A stretch of DNA of 64,000 nt. It comes from an uncultured Acetatifactor sp. Its GTDB lineage: Bacteria > Bacillota > Clostridia > Lachnospirales > Lachnospiraceae. Both the position numbers and the translations under genes were made by a program. The DNA is taken from positions 186,001-250,000 of the forward strand of contig CAJUSI010000026.1 of assembly GCA_910589035.1 (NCBI GenBank). Direction: 5' to 3'. This document shows positions 37,407-48,025 of this stretch, one piece after another (positions within the stretch are counted from its first letter, which is position 1; each line of letters begins with the position of its first letter). The notes under the pieces are model-generated. The model searched no databases, was not told the origin of the DNA, and was given only the letters and a program-made list of their open reading frames with translations.

Positions 37407-39389
37407 ATGATTAAATATCGTGAAAAAGTTGACGTATGTGTAATTGGGGCGGGACATGCGGGATGCGAGGCCGCTCTGGCCTGTGCCAGACTGGGACTGG
37501 AGACGGTTATTTTTACCATAAGTGTGGACAGTATTGCCCTTATGCCCTGTAATCCCAATATAGGGGGAACCTCCAAAGGACATTTGGTGAGAGAACTGGA
37601 TGCCCTGGGCGGGGAAATGGGAAAAGTAATAGACAAAACCTTCATTCAGTCGAAAATGCTGAATGTATCAAAGGGTCCTGCGGTTCATTCCCTACGGGCA
37701 CAGGCAGATAAGGCCGAATATTCCAGGGCAATGAGAAAGGTGCTGGAAAATCAGGATCATTTGACCATAAAGCAGGCAGAAGTATGCGAAATTTTATGGG
37801 AATATAAAAGTAAAAATGATGAATCCGCCAATGACGGAGCTATCGATAAGGGTCCGGTCAGTAATCACTTAAATAAAAATACAGATGAAGTAAAAAAACA
37901 TACGGTTAAATGTAAAAAAATTAATGGAATAAAGACTTTCACGGGAATGGTTTACGAATGCGAAGCAGTGATTCTCTGCACCGGAACTTATCTGGGGGCA
38001 AGATGTCTGTGCGGAGAGGCTATTACGCAGACAGGTCCCAACGGGCTGCAGGCAGCTTCTTATCTGACAGATTCCTTAAGGGCAATGGGGATTGAACTGC
38101 GCCGCTTTAAGACGGGTACGCCGGCCAGAATGGACGGGAGAAGCATTGATTATTCCAAAATGGAGGAGCAGCCGGGTGACGAAAATATCGTGCCTTTTTC
38201 CTTTTCTACCAGGCCGGAAGAGATACAGAAGGAACAGGTTTCCTGCTGGCTTACCTATACCAATGAGAGAACCCACGAAATTATCCGGGACAATCTGGAC
38301 AGATCGCCTATTTACGCGGGTATCATAGAGGGAACGGGTCCCAGGTACTGTCCTTCCATTGAGGATAAGGTGGTAAAATTTGCGGATAAGGAGAGACATC
38401 AGGTTTTCCTGGAGCCGGAGGGACTTCATACCAATGAAATGTATGTGGGGGGAATGTCCTCTTCCCTGCCGGAGGATGTGCAGCTTGCCATGTATCGGAC
38501 GGTTCCCGGACTGGAGCATTGCAGGATTGTCCGCAATGCCTATGCCATAGAATATGATTGTATCGATGCCGGACAGCTTGACGCAACCCTGGAATTCAAG
38601 GATATCAGGGGTCTGTTCAGCGCGGGGCAGTTTAACGGGAGCAGCGGATATGAGGAAGCCGCGGGCCAGGGCCTGGTGGCCGGAGTGAACGCTGCCAGGT
38701 CTGTTATGGGCAAAGAGCCTCTTCTCATTGACAGATCGGAGGGGTATATCGGGGTATTGATCGATGATCTGGTGACTAAGAATAACAGGGAGCCTTACCG
38801 GATGATGACCTCCCGTGCGGAATACAGGCTTCTGCTGCGGCAGGACAACGCGGATCTGAGGCTTCGGAAAAAGGGATATGAGGCAGGTCTCATCTCCCCG
38901 GAGGAATATGATGCCTTGCTGGAAAAGGAAAGGCTGATAGAAGAAGAGATCAGCCGCCTGAAGAACACTTTTGTGGGCGCGGGCAGGGAAATACAGGAAT
39001 TTCTGGAGAAGCACGCCAGCTCCCGGCTGAAGACGGCTGCCAGCCTTGCGGAATTGATGTGCCGCCCTGAGCTTTCCTATGAAATTCTGGGAGAGATCGA
39101 CAGGGAGAGGAGGGCGCTTCCCCCTTCCGTACTGGAGCAGGTGGAGATCGAAATCAAGTATGAGGGATATATTATCCGCCAGAAACGTCAGGTAGAGCAG
39201 TATAAAAAGATGGAGAGAAAGAGAATTCCACAGAATCTGGATTATGATAAGGTACCCTCTCTGCGCCTTGAGGCAAGACAGAATCTTAAGCTTTTCCGTC
39301 CTGCTTCCATCGGGCAGGCATCCAGAATCTCAGGTGTGTCCCCTGCGGATATCTCCGTGCTGTTAGTCTATCTGGAGCATTATAATTGA
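37407..39389 (+). CDS. mnmG: tRNA uridine-5-carboxymethylaminomethyl modification enzyme MnmG (GidA)
   Basis: Protein of 660 residues, the FAD-binding partner of MnmE. FAD motif [20 protein letters not shown] at the start, [20 protein letters not shown], then [13 protein letters not shown] and the C-terminal [14 protein letters not shown] and [20 protein letters not shown]. It is about 30 residues longer than usual because of a Lys/Asn-rich insertion near residues 130-165 ([20 protein letters not shown]). No rsmG (gidB) gene follows in this window, unlike the common arrangement. Confidence 0.96.
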   Translation: MIKYREKVDVCVIGAGHAGCEAALACARLGLETVIFTISVDSIALMPCNPNIGGTSKGHLVRELDALGGEMGKVIDKTFIQSKMLNVSKGPAVHSLRAQADKAEYSRAMRKVLENQDHLTIKQAEVCEILWEYKSKNDESANDGAIDKGPVSNHLNKNTDEVKKHTVKCKKINGIKTFTGMVYECEAVILCTGTYLGARCLCGEAITQTGPNGLQAASYLTDSLRAMGIELRRFKTGTPARMDGRSIDYSKMEEQPGDENIVPFSFSTRPEEIQKEQVSCWLTYTNERTHEIIRDNLDRSPIYAGIIEGTGPRYCPSIEDKVVKFADKERHQVFLEPEGLHTNEMYVGGMSSSLPEDVQLAMYRTVPGLEHCRIVRNAYAIEYDCIDAGQLDATLEFKDIRGLFSAGQFNGSSGYEEAAGQGLVAGVNAARSVMGKEPLLIDRSEGYIGVLIDDLVTKNNREPYRMMTSRAEYRLLLRQDNADLRLRKKGYEAGLISPEEYDALLEKERLIEEEISRLKNTFVGAGREIQEFLEKHASSRLKTAASLAELMCRPELSYEILGEIDRERRALPPSVLEQVEIEIKYEGYIIRQKRQVEQYKKMERKRIPQNLDYDKVPSLRLEARQNLKLFRPASIGQASRISGVSPADISVLLVYLEHYN

Positions 39390-39560
39390 CGGCACCTTGG
39401 GACGTGATCAGAGCAGCAAAAAGCGTTGTCAGGTTATTTGTCCGTGCTGGGCGCGGCATCCGGCTGAGCTTGGTATATAGTCATTAAAAGAATTAAAAAA
39501 ACAGGAACAAAAAAATGAAAAATGACTCGAAATTATGTTTCTTTTTTTCTGCTTCTCTGG

Positions 39561-39566
39561 TATAAT
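39561..39566 (+). promoter_or_regulatory. Possible extended -10 promoter
   Basis: TGGTATAAT about 48 bases before the DUF3592 gene; no convincing -35 box, so an extended -10 type is possible. Confidence 0.4.
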
Positions 39567-39613
39567 AATTCTGATTCAGGGAACAGAAATAAATTAAAAG
39601 GAGAGAAGTATCT

Positions 39614-40057
39614 ATGAAAAAAGTATTGGCTTTGGGCATACTGACAATTATTTTTATTGTGGCAACCGTGTATTTGAGAATAAACATGGATAATATGGAA
39701 CTGGAGTATACCAAAGTAGAGGCGGAGGTGGTCAGTTCAGAAACTGTTCAAAAGAGGGTAAAAAGCAAGTATTCAACCTCCAACATCACGGAGTATGATA
39801 TTGTCGTTCGTTATGAGGGAAAGGATTATGATTTGAAAAATGCTCATAATTCCTATTCTTACCGTGAAGGCTCCAAGGTTACCGTATATATGGCAAACGG
39901 AAAAATGTATGCGAATGAAGAAGGAGTAAGGACCTCCTCTCCCATGGGAATCGCATATTTTGTAGGGCTTATCGGTTCCTTTATCCTGTTTATTGTTACA
40001 TTATGTGTCTGGGGACAGGTGGCGCAGAATAAAAAGAGAAATGCGAAGCAGAGCTAA
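39614..40057 (+). CDS. DUF3592-like membrane protein
   Basis: Protein of 147 residues: an N-terminal hydrophobic segment (VLALGILTIIFIVATVYLRI), a beta-rich middle with YDIVVRYEGKDYDLKNAHNS and REGSKVTVYMANGKMYANEE, and a second membrane helix (GIAYFVGLIGSFILFIVTLC) with a basic tail. This arrangement, membrane helices around a small beta domain, matches DUF3592 proteins; the biochemical role is unknown. GGAGAGAAG precedes the ATG. It is followed within 45 bases by the FIST gene. Confidence 0.75.
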   Translation: MKKVLALGILTIIFIVATVYLRINMDNMELEYTKVEAEVVSSETVQKRVKSKYSTSNITEYDIVVRYEGKDYDLKNAHNSYSYREGSKVTVYMANGKMYANEEGVRTSSPMGIAYFVGLIGSFILFIVTLCVWGQVAQNKKRNAKQS

Positions 40058-40098
40058 AACGATCGGAAAAAATATGGATGCAGGAGGAAGGCAGCAGA

Positions 40099-41154
40099 AT
40101 GAAGCAGTTTTTTGGTATGAGCCAGAGCGGTAATTTAAAAGAGGCGGTACAGGGACTGAGGAGCCCTCAGTTTATTATGCTTCTGTCAAATGACACACAG
40201 TTTGAAATGCATGTAAAGTCCCTGGAATCACTTTATCCCGGAATTCCAAGCATTGGATGCATCGGGATGGGGTATGATACCAGAATTGTGGAAAAGGGTG
40301 TTGCCGTTATTGCATTCAGTGATGGAGTAAGTGCGGCGGCAAATGTGCTGGAACAGATATCCGTCATGCCTGTAAAATATATCAGCAGGCTGGAACAGGA
40401 TATAGCCAGGGTGGGCGGAACGAATCAGAATACGGTATGTATCGACTTTTGCAGCGGAAACGATGCCTGTGTGCTGACCACAATTTATTCCGTACTGAAA
40501 AATAAGGGAATACAGCTTGTTGGGGGAACGGGAGACGGAGGAAGGGTGTCTGCAAACGGCAGAGTTTATCAGGATGCGGCCGCCTACGGAATCATCCGCA
40601 ACCAGGGCGGCAGGGTAAAAACCTATAAAGAAAATATCTATCATCAGTATGGAGACTATCGCTTTATCGCTTCCAACACGGACAGGGCAAAATACATAAT
40701 CGGATCCTTAAACGGAATCCCTGCAAAAAAGGTGTATGAGGATATCCTTCATGTAACGGATCAGCAGATCCTGACACAGACATTCCAGAATCCTTTCGGA
40801 AAAATAAACGGAGATGACACTTGTATCATTTCCATTAAAGAGGTCAACGGTAATTCATTGGCCTGTTTCCGCCAGGTAAATGATTCGGATGTATTAATTC
40901 TGCTGGAACTGGGGGATTACAGGGCTACGGTGCAGGACACCATAGAGAATATCTGCCGGGATTTTCCCAAGCGCTCAGCGGTATTTTCGGTGAACTGTCT
41001 GTTCCGGTATAAATTATTCAGCGAACAGAATTATATGCAGAAATATCTGAAGGAAATGAGTGTTCTGGGCTGCCATGCAGGCCTTGTAGGATACGGAGAA
41101 CATTACAATAATTGTTTTGTAAATCAGTCCATGACATGTGTGGTATTTGAATAG
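40099..41154 (+). CDS. FIST-domain sensory protein
   Basis: About 351 residues from MKQFFGMSQSGNLKEAV (AGGAGGAAGG upstream). The FIST N domain spans about 10-180 (PGIPSIGCIGMGYDTRIVEK; VVGGTGDGG-like GIQLVGGTGDGGRVSANGRV) and the FIST C domain about 200-340 (NPFGKINGDDTCIISIKEVN; CLFRYKLFSEQ; LVGYGEHYNNCFVNQSMTCV). FIST domains bind small ligands, probably amino acids, and are usually fused or adjacent to signalling output domains. Here the output partner is the soluble chemoreceptor encoded 27 bases downstream. No membrane segment, hence a cytosolic sensor. Confidence 0.88.
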   Translation: MKQFFGMSQSGNLKEAVQGLRSPQFIMLLSNDTQFEMHVKSLESLYPGIPSIGCIGMGYDTRIVEKGVAVIAFSDGVSAAANVLEQISVMPVKYISRLEQDIARVGGTNQNTVCIDFCSGNDACVLTTIYSVLKNKGIQLVGGTGDGGRVSANGRVYQDAAAYGIIRNQGGRVKTYKENIYHQYGDYRFIASNTDRAKYIIGSLNGIPAKKVYEDILHVTDQQILTQTFQNPFGKINGDDTCIISIKEVNGNSLACFRQVNDSDVLILLELGDYRATVQDTIENICRDFPKRSAVFSVNCLFRYKLFSEQNYMQKYLKEMSVLGCHAGLVGYGEHYNNCFVNQSMTCVVFE

Positions 41155-41181
41155 TCTTGGAGCATAATTGGAGGATATCAA

Positions 41182-42132
41182 ATGATTTTTTCAAAAAAAG
41201 GCCGGAATAAACAGGGACAGAAAAAGCATGACGAGAAGAGTCTTTATCCGATTCTTCATGTTGCAGGAAGCCTGAAGGAATATCAGAAGGATCTTTCCAG
41301 AAAGGAAGTGGAATCATTATTCGAGATGAGTATGGTGAAATCTTCCTTTTCCGGTGTGTTGACGGAGACGGATCAGTTTCAGTCTCAGCTGCAGGATTTT
41401 GGACAGTCTTTTTCCAATATCAATGAGGCCGCAGGGCAGTTTATGCAGGTGAGGGATGATATTACCAAGACGGTATCTGAAGCACAGAATATGGTGGAAG
41501 AATTGAAGCTGACTTCCATGCAGGTGCAGGCTTCCTACAGTGAAATGGAGACTACTTTTGAACAGCTGCAGTCAGCCGTAAAGGAAATTCAGCATTGTAT
41601 GGGAAAGATAAGCTCCATTGCCGACGAGACAAATATCCTTGCGATCAATGCGTCCATAGAAGCTGCAAGAGCCGGTGAGCAGGGTAAAGGCTTTGCAATA
41701 GTGGCAGAGAAGGTCAGGGAACTGGCAAGGGAGATTAAGGGCCTGACTGATGATGTGGATACCGGTGTTCGCGATGTGGAAGCAGGTGCCACGCAGCTGA
41801 ACGAGAAAATACTGGAATCCCAGCAGACTCTGGGACAGGGGGTCGGCGTAGTCAACAGTACATCGGAATCCTTCAGCCAGATTACCATGGCAGCGGAGGG
41901 CGCCGCTTCCGTACAGACGGAAATTTCAGGCGTGATCGAGGATTCTCAAAGGGCGCTGCAGGTAATCTGTCAATTTTTTGACGGAATAAGGCTTCGGTAT
42001 CAGGATGTGATAAAGCATATCGAAAAGGCGAATAATCTTGGCACCACAAAGAGCGCAATGTTTGAGGATGTGGACAATATGCTCTCGCAGATTGTACCGA
42101 TCATCAGGGATGCAGATCCCGATCAGATTTAA
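41182..42132 (+). CDS. Soluble methyl-accepting chemotaxis-type signalling protein
   Basis: Protein of 316 residues without membrane segments. The MCP signalling hairpin tip is present: [40 protein letters not shown], with flanking coiled coil. The N-terminal 60 residues are unlike known sensor domains. GGAGGATATCAA precedes the ATG. Adjacent to and downstream of the FIST protein, so the two probably form one cytosolic sensor that controls a CheA-type kinase encoded elsewhere. The last 29 bases overlap the 3' end of the convergent ABC permease gene. Confidence 0.9.
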   Translation: MIFSKKGRNKQGQKKHDEKSLYPILHVAGSLKEYQKDLSRKEVESLFEMSMVKSSFSGVLTETDQFQSQLQDFGQSFSNINEAAGQFMQVRDDITKTVSEAQNMVEELKLTSMQVQASYSEMETTFEQLQSAVKEIQHCMGKISSIADETNILAINASIEAARAGEQGKGFAIVAEKVRELAREIKGLTDDVDTGVRDVEAGATQLNEKILESQQTLGQGVGVVNSTSESFSQITMAAEGAASVQTEISGVIEDSQRALQVICQFFDGIRLRYQDVIKHIEKANNLGTTKSAMFEDVDNMLSQIVPIIRDADPDQI

Positions 42133-43240
42133 GGGCGGAGAGACAGAATCCGGTTCCGATTATTGCTGCATGGAGAAGCATTCCTGCTAAATATCCCGTA
42201 TTGTGCGTTGCATTCAGATAATAATAAGGGGGCAGCAGAATTTGTATTATACGGAGACCCCGGTAAGAAAAGAATATGGGGCATAACACCAGCATTCCCA
42301 ATAGAAGCAGGGGGATAACAGCCCCCATGATTTTAGCGGAGCGCAGTATTCTTTTCAGCAAAGAGCAGAAGAGAGTGCAGTCTGATAAAAAGACGGCCAT
42401 TATCAGGCATTCCCACCGCATTTTCCCTGTGTTTCCTGTAATGAAAAGAGCTGTCAGGGAGACAAATGCGGCAGGCGCCATGGCGGCTAATTCATATAGA
42501 CAGAGTTGTGCCTGCCTTTTTTTGGGAGAGATTCTGTCGAACATTCCCTGTTCCTCATCCTGAAAGAAAAACATTGCCGCAGCAAACCCGCAGAGCAGAA
42601 TCATCAGAGAGAGCAGACCTCTCAGAGGTGCGGTAATATAGTTCTGTCTGTCTGTTTCTTCCGTGAAATCCACATAGGCCAGGTTGAAGAGGCTTCCCTC
42701 CTGGGAGGATATTTCGTAGGCTTCCCGAAGAGCTTCGTCAGAGATATCCTCTTTGGGGAGCAGCTCTTCCTTTGCAAAATGCTGATATGCGGAATACGCC
42801 ACATGGGGATAGAGTGTGCCGAAAAGTTTGATTTTTGACAGCTGAAGGGGTATGGTATCCTCTCTCTCCACTACCAGAACAGGGACATCCTCAGAATAGC
42901 CGTATCTGGAATAAAATTCCAGCTTCTCCTGAAATTTTTCCGCAAAAATCCACGCGGCATCCGCCTGATTATTTCTGACTGCTTTCCGGGCTTCCTCCGC
43001 ATTATCCATGACTGTAAATTGCAGCACGGTTTTTTCCTTCATGAGAGTTTCCATGATATCTTTTGTCAATAAATCTTCATCTTCCGCACAAAGTATGATT
43101 TTCAGCATGCCGCTGTCCTGATGGGATACAATCCTTAACCCTGCCGTGAGAAGCGGGATGGAGAGAAGAAGGATTACAAAACTTACTTTCTTAAAAAACC
43201 GTTTACTGAGAAGCGCATAATAGAGAATCATTTTATTCAT
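42104..43240 (-). CDS. ABC-2 type transporter permease (second subunit)
   Basis: Protein of 378 residues: an N-terminal membrane helix, an extracytoplasmic domain of about 150 residues (from [20 protein letters not shown]), and five or six C-terminal helices ([40 protein letters not shown]). This is the ABC-2/YhgE-like permease layout. It starts in an ATGA overlap with the permease gene upstream, with AAGGAGG before it. With that gene and the ATPase at 44736 it forms a probable exporter; the substrate is unknown. Confidence 0.82.
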   Translation of the reverse strand: MNKMILYYALLSKRFFKKVSFVILLLSIPLLTAGLRIVSHQDSGMLKIILCAEDEDLLTKDIMETLMKEKTVLQFTVMDNAEEARKAVRNNQADAAWIFAEKFQEKLEFYSRYGYSEDVPVLVVEREDTIPLQLSKIKLFGTLYPHVAYSAYQHFAKEELLPKEDISDEALREAYEISSQEGSLFNLAYVDFTEETDRQNYITAPLRGLLSLMILLCGFAAAMFFFQDEEQGMFDRISPKKRQAQLCLYELAAMAPAAFVSLTALFITGNTGKMRWECLIMAVFLSDCTLFCSLLKRILRSAKIMGAVIPLLLLGMLVLCPIFFSYRGLRIIQILLPPYYYLNATHNTGYLAGMLLHAAIIGTGFCLSALKSDRDLHP

Positions 43241-44472
43241 CTCTTAATCCTCCTTGTTCTGACAGCTACTGACAATCCCAGGAAAAGTATGAAATAAATC
43301 AATAACAGCGCGGCTTCCTTCCAGGGAGTAAGGGACTGAAGGCAGCGGCCCGCATAGCTCAGGCATGCTCCGGAGGGAAGCCAGGGCGCCAGTTTCTGAA
43401 TGCTTTCCGGAAAGAATGTAATGGGATACAGACAGCCTGAGAGGTAGGAGAGAATAACGGCTGTCAGAAACTGCAATAAAATCCCGCTGATCATATCGGA
43501 AATCAGTTCAAATAAAAGGAAATGAAGCGCTGCTATAACGGCGGCCGCAGGGAACAGCTTCACCACAAAGAAGATAAGCTCCGTCACGGTTCCTGCTTCC
43601 CATTCGGAAAGCTTTATGCCGAAGAGATAAAACACAAGTCCCAGGGGAAGGATCAGCAGAAATAAATTGGTCATCATCAATGTAAGGTATGCCATGTATT
43701 CCGCCAAAATCTGGCTGACGGCACTTTGTCCTCTGGCTTTTAGCAGGCATGGAAGAGAGTAATCCCTTTTCACAAAGAGAGAACTGCAGGTAATTCCCCA
43801 GAATAGCATGAAAAGAATAAAAAAAGCCGTAAAATAATAGCTTACGAAGGACAGGCCGTCGGAAGCTCCAAGGCAATCTGTCAGAAATAAATCCATTCTG
43901 TTCAGAAAGAGATTCATCAGATGCAGAAAGAGAGTATCCGTTGCTTCCCCGAATATATTCCACATATCTCTCTCCGCTATCAGCTGCCTGATTCCGTAAA
44001 TGACATTCTGGGAATCGGTAAATAAATCCGAGATAATTCCGATCAGTTCATTCATGAGAATCGTACCCATATTGGAGGCATTGCCGTCTACGGCATAGGT
44101 GAGAGGATTGTTCTCTCCGTTGTTGACGGACTCTATAAAGCCGTCCGGAATCACCACATAGGCATTGATTTCACCACGCTCCAGCTTATCCCGGGCTTCC
44201 TTTTCATCCATGTTCAGAAAGTCGATAGTATAGCGGGAAGGGTCCAGCTTCTGTATGGCAGAAAAGCCGAAACCAAGATATGTGTCTTCCGCATTGCCTA
44301 CCAGAGCTATACTTATTTTGGCTTTTCTTTCCGAGAGTGCATCGGATTTCTGCATGACCAATGCCAGCAGCAGTATTCCCGCCGTGAGAAGTATTGTCAT
44401 ACAGAAGACAAAAGGAAATACCTTTCGAATCCTTTTTATTTGTGCCAAAAGGCTGGCTGTGAAATGAATCAT
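43237..44472 (-). CDS. ABC-2 type transporter permease (first subunit)
   Basis: Protein of 411 residues: membrane helix at about 15-40 (FCMTILLTAGILLLALVMQK), a large extracytoplasmic domain (about 45-200, with INAYVVIPDGFIESVNNGEN), and six C-terminal membrane helices (FVSYYFTAFFILFMLFWGIT; PITFFPESIQKLAPWLPSGA). The PxTFFP..I.....W.P motif is typical of ABC-2 exporters. GGAGCAG precedes the ATG. Its stop overlaps the next permease gene, so the two are likely a heterodimer driven by the ATPase at 44736. Confidence 0.85.
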   Translation of the reverse strand: MIHFTASLLAQIKRIRKVFPFVFCMTILLTAGILLLALVMQKSDALSERKAKISIALVGNAEDTYLGFGFSAIQKLDPSRYTIDFLNMDEKEARDKLERGEINAYVVIPDGFIESVNNGENNPLTYAVDGNASNMGTILMNELIGIISDLFTDSQNVIYGIRQLIAERDMWNIFGEATDTLFLHLMNLFLNRMDLFLTDCLGASDGLSFVSYYFTAFFILFMLFWGITCSSLFVKRDYSLPCLLKARGQSAVSQILAEYMAYLTLMMTNLFLLILPLGLVFYLFGIKLSEWEAGTVTELIFFVVKLFPAAAVIAALHFLLFELISDMISGILLQFLTAVILSYLSGCLYPITFFPESIQKLAPWLPSGACLSYAGRCLQSLTPWKEAALLLIYFILFLGLSVAVRTRRIKR

Positions 44473-44735
44473 TTTTTACTGCTCCTAATCTGTCGGGAAC
44501 CGAAATTTTGCGATTTTATGAGGGATTTCGGTGTTCATTGCCAGAGCCGGACCCTCCCGGATATAAATTTTCCGCATCCGGATGTATTACTATGGATACT
44601 TATTATACAGTAAATATCCATGCCATCCCGGTTGTTTCACCTTTCATGAAAGGAAGGCAATATAAAGAATTGCCTGGAGGTTTACTGTGGATGCACATAT
44701 ACCCACAAGGCGTGTCGCCTTTGGAAAGCGGGTAT

Positions 44736-45416
44736 TTATAGCCGCCCTACCAGATGATGAATGTCTCCGTCATACAGATAGGGGGTCAGGACTCCGTTTT
44801 TCAGGATATAGTAGCTGTCACATAATTCCAGCTCCTGCACATCATGGGTTGCAAGCAGGATGATGCCGCCCCGGGCTTTGAATTCCGTAAGATAGGTTCC
44901 TATTCTTTCCTTACAGATCAGATCCAAGGCGGCGGATGGCTCATCCAGGAGCAGAATTTTGGGATTATTTGCCACAGAGCAGCCTATGGACAGCCTTTTT
45001 TTCATTCCGCCGGACATCCTGCGCACAGGTGTTTTGATAAAATCATGGATTCCGAGCATGGCGAGCACGCCGTTATTAAGCTCTCTTTTCAGATGACTTT
45101 TATCATACCAGAGACGCAGATTATCCCATGCGGTCAGCTCCTCCATCAGAGGATTTCCCTGGGGGACATAACCGATCACTTCAGTTCTCTTTTTTTCATT
45201 GGAGAACAGTTCCTCCTTTTCCCATAAGAAGGAACCGCTGTCTGCCTTCTGCACTCCCGCCAGAATGGATAGCAGCGTGGATTTTCCGCTTCCGTTTCCT
45301 CCCAGAATTCCCACACAGGTTCCCTCTTCTGCGGAAAGAGCTGCGCCGTTCAGCACGGCCTTTTTTCGATAGCTTTTATTGATTTTCCTTATCTCTATGC
45401 CCATTTTCTGTACCAT
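44736..45416 (-). CDS. ABC transporter ATP-binding protein
   Basis: Protein of 226 residues with all ATPase motifs: Walker A GILGGNGSGKSTLLS, Q-loop VIGYVPQGNPLMEE, signature RRMSGGMKKRLSIG, Walker B KILLLDEPSAALD and H-loop LLATHDVQELE. It powers the two ABC-2 permeases encoded downstream on the same strand, after a gap of about 260 bases. No strong ribosome binding site is visible; a second Met lies at residue 5. Confidence 0.9.
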   Translation of the reverse strand: MVQKMGIEIRKINKSYRKKAVLNGAALSAEEGTCVGILGGNGSGKSTLLSILAGVQKADSGSFLWEKEELFSNEKKRTEVIGYVPQGNPLMEELTAWDNLRLWYDKSHLKRELNNGVLAMLGIHDFIKTPVRRMSGGMKKRLSIGCSVANNPKILLLDEPSAALDLICKERIGTYLTEFKARGGIILLATHDVQELELCDSYYILKNGVLTPYLYDGDIHHLVGRL

Positions 45417-45446
45417 TATTTTTTAAAATGCTGCTGTCTGCCCCCT

Positions 45447-45594
45447 GCTTCGTCCCGTCAGAAACCGGGAATTTGCCGGAAAGCGAGTGAATTTATTGTT
45501 AAGCATCCGCTTTGTCCCGTCCGGAACAGGAATGATGGCGGAAAGTGAGCGACTTTATTGCTAAGCATCCGACCCATCCCTCCGGAACAGGAAC
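45447..45594. repeat. Two imperfect tandem copies of about 65 bp
   Basis: GTCCCGTC...GGAA...GGCGGAAAG-GAGxGA-TTTATTG-TAAGCATCCG occurs twice in a row (about 45453-45515 and 45516-45578), with the start of a third copy (CCCTCCGGAACAGGAA). Non-coding, between the ABC ATPase and the zinc-ribbon gene. Confidence 0.6.
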
Positions 45595-45609
45595 ATGACA
45601 GGAATTGCT

Positions 45610-47763
45610 TCAGCTGCCCATATAGCCGTAAACGTATTCATATATCCAATGTTCCGTCACATTTCCATTGCCGTCATGGCAAGTGGAGGATTTTTGATTT
45701 CCCATGAGATCGTATTCATTCTCGGTAAAATAGCTTTCGCCATGTATATCGATGGCCGTATAACGTATAAGTTTTCCGTCTCCGTCATACTCATTTTCCG
45801 AGCTGTAGGTAATATTTCCATAGCCGTCATAATTAGTGTAGCTTATGTTATTACCTGCTTCGTCATACGTTGTTATAGTCTCTTCGTTTACATTGAGGTA
45901 TTCGTCATAGCTGATGCTGTGAGACATATTTCCGTTTTCATCATACTCGTATTCATAATAGTATTGCAGATCGCCATAGGAATAGCCTGCTTCGCTGGTT
46001 ATATTTCCGGCGGAATCATAGGTATATTGATCTACCCAGGTTGCCTCTTCATTATCATATTTGGTGCTTGTTAATAGATTTCCCGTACTGTCATAAGTAT
46101 TGAGATAGTAGTAACGCACATTTCCCTGGGAATCATAATATACGCTGCTTGTCATATTTCCTGCCCCGTCATAGGATGATTCCACCATTTCCGTGACTGT
46201 TCCATCACTTTGATAAGTGATACGAGCCAATTCATTGCCGCTTCCGTCATAAGTCATTTCATCGATGTAGGAAATGCTGCCGCCCTCACCATAGCTGATG
46301 TACGCAGTCATGTTTCCTGCCCCATCATATTGATATTCTTCTCCGTATATTATGCTGCCGTCATTATTATAGTAGATATACAATGTGAGATTGCCGTCGG
46401 CATTATATTCGCTTACGGAGGTGTTTTCTATTATCTTGTTTTCCCCGTAGCCGATAAATGCTATATTGTTTCCATTTTCATCAAAGGTGTTTTCCTCTCC
46501 GTATGTTAAATTACCGCCGGCATCATAGGACATATAGGAGATGGTATTTCCGTTTTCGTCATACTGATATTCGTACCGTGAATTCAGATTTCCATATTCA
46601 TCATAATATATCAGAGTGGTTGTATTTCCTGCTTCGTCATATTCTGCTTCCCGGCTGAGGACATTATTATAATAATGGATTCTCTTTTTAAGATACAGAT
46701 TTTCCTTCAGGTTCTCAGCCCGTTCCGACAATGATGAATTACCTGTATCTTCACTTCCCTCTGTCAGGATTTCAATGGCTTCGATATATTTTTCCTCTGC
46801 TGTCAGGGTATCTGCATAGGCATTATATATTTCAGGCCGCTTTTGCAACAGGGAATTATCTTCTGTAGATCCATATCCTGTGGCCAGTACATTCAGAGCC
46901 TGCTCATAGCTTCCGTTTTTCAGAAGAGAGTTAGCCTCTGCAAGATAGATTTCTGTCAGCTTATCGGTCAGCAATTCCCCGGCGTCTTCCGAATCCTCTG
47001 CATCCTTTGTCTTCTTCAGGCCTTTTTCCAGAATTTCGTAGGCGTTCTCATATTTCTCCTGAATCAGATAGATATCTGCGCTGCCAAGATAGGCATCTGT
47101 CAGGGAAGAATCCAGGTCAAGCGCTGTGTCATAGTATTTCAGGGCGGAGCGGTATTCCTCCTCCTCGAAGGCTTCCGCCGCCTGTTTCATATTCTTTTCT
47201 ATCTGGTATCCGTCGCTGGTAAAGTAAAGAAAACCTGCCGTTCCGGCTGCTGCTATCACCACAAATATAATTATGATGAGGGCAATTATGCCTCCTTTTC
47301 CTTTTTTGGATTTCTTTTTTTCCTTTTTTGCTTTAATCTTTTCTTCTTTGGCTTTTTTCTTTTCTTTAATTTTTTCTTCTTTTTTCTGTTTTTTGCTTTC
47401 TTTTATTGTAATACCTTCTGTTATACTTTCTACTGGTTTGTTTTCCGCTATTTTAGCTTCTGCTGTTATAGTTTCATTGACTTTGATATCCTGTGTTTTA
47501 CTTTCATCTGCTTTATTTTCACCCGCTTTGCTTTCCTCATTCTTTTCTATTTCGCTCGTTTCCTTTGCGGGTGCAATATTTTCGGTCAATGGATTTTGAG
47601 ACTGAATTTCAACAGTATTATTGTTCTGATCGATAACAGCACCTGGCTCTGATTTTGCGGGAATGGCTTCAGAGGAAGGATGCGATATTTCTACTTTTGT
47701 ACCGCAGTATGCGCAGAAAGCAGCATTGTCGGATAATTTTTTTCCACAGTTTCTACAAAACAT
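45610..47763 (-). CDS. Zinc-ribbon, TPR and YD-like repeat membrane protein
   Basis: Protein of 717 residues. Residues 1-22 are a zinc ribbon (Cys 3, 6, 17, 20). Residues 40-155 are a low-complexity Lys/Glu-rich linker. A single membrane helix (GGIIALIIIIFVVIAAAGTA) lies near 158-180, then TPR-like repeats (185-345; EEYRSALKYYDTALDLDSSL). The second half (about 355-717) is some 14 units of about 24 residues of the type YDENGNTISYMSYDAGGNLT, like YD/RHS repeats. This C-terminal part would be outside the cell. AAGGAGAG precedes the ATG. The function is unknown; YD-type repeats often form shells or bind carbohydrate. The adjacent gene encodes another zinc-ribbon membrane protein. Confidence 0.82.
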   Translation of the reverse strand: MFCRNCGKKLSDNAAFCAYCGTKVEISHPSSEAIPAKSEPGAVIDQNNNTVEIQSQNPLTENIAPAKETSEIEKNEESKAGENKADESKTQDIKVNETITAEAKIAENKPVESITEGITIKESKKQKKEEKIKEKKKAKEEKIKAKKEKKKSKKGKGGIIALIIIIFVVIAAAGTAGFLYFTSDGYQIEKNMKQAAEAFEEEEYRSALKYYDTALDLDSSLTDAYLGSADIYLIQEKYENAYEILEKGLKKTKDAEDSEDAGELLTDKLTEIYLAEANSLLKNGSYEQALNVLATGYGSTEDNSLLQKRPEIYNAYADTLTAEEKYIEAIEILTEGSEDTGNSSLSERAENLKENLYLKKRIHYYNNVLSREAEYDEAGNTTTLIYYDEYGNLNSRYEYQYDENGNTISYMSYDAGGNLTYGEENTFDENGNNIAFIGYGENKIIENTSVSEYNADGNLTLYIYYNNDGSIIYGEEYQYDGAGNMTAYISYGEGGSISYIDEMTYDGSGNELARITYQSDGTVTEMVESSYDGAGNMTSSVYYDSQGNVRYYYLNTYDSTGNLLTSTKYDNEEATWVDQYTYDSAGNITSEAGYSYGDLQYYYEYEYDENGNMSHSISYDEYLNVNEETITTYDEAGNNISYTNYDGYGNITYSSENEYDGDGKLIRYTAIDIHGESYFTENEYDLMGNQKSSTCHDGNGNVTEHWIYEYVYGYMGS

Positions 47764-47780
47764 TTTTTCTCTCCTTGTTC

Positions 47781-47956
47781 TGTTATAGAATCCAGGACAG
47801 GATTCTATATCAAAAGTCTATTATAGAAACCAAGATAGGATTCTATAATCAAAAGTCTATTATAGAATCCAGGACAGGATTCTATAATCAAAAGTCTATT
47901 ATAGAATCCAGGATAGGATTCTATAATCAAAAGTCTATTATAGAATATTATAGAAT
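47781..47956. repeat. Tandem array of a 39-bp palindromic unit (family C)
   Basis: Four units and a partial fifth of TCTATTATAGAATCCAGGAC + AGGATTCTATAATCAAAAG. Each unit contains the hairpin TATAGAATCC/GGATTCTATA. It directly precedes the zinc-ribbon gene on the minus strand, within its 5' leader or promoter region. Single copies occur at 15637 and 16746. Confidence 0.9.
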
Positions 47957-48025
47957 TTTCAATTTCTGATATATTGGTATATCGCTATAAAATAAATTTG
48001 ATAAGGACAGGTCAGGTATATAAGA

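Noticed and set aside
44628..44660. TTTCACCTTTCATGAAAGG palindrome
   Set aside because: Short and isolated in a gap, with no clear partner or promoter; not enough to call an operator.
47781..47956. Possible CRISPR array
   Set aside because: The 39-base units are contiguous, with no unique spacers, and no cas genes are nearby.
47655..47969. A 104-codon plus-strand ORF with a repeated SIIESRTGFYNQK-type peptide
   Set aside because: It is the translation of the 39-base non-coding palindromic array (39 is a multiple of three) and overlaps the zinc-ribbon gene start; no ribosome binding site.
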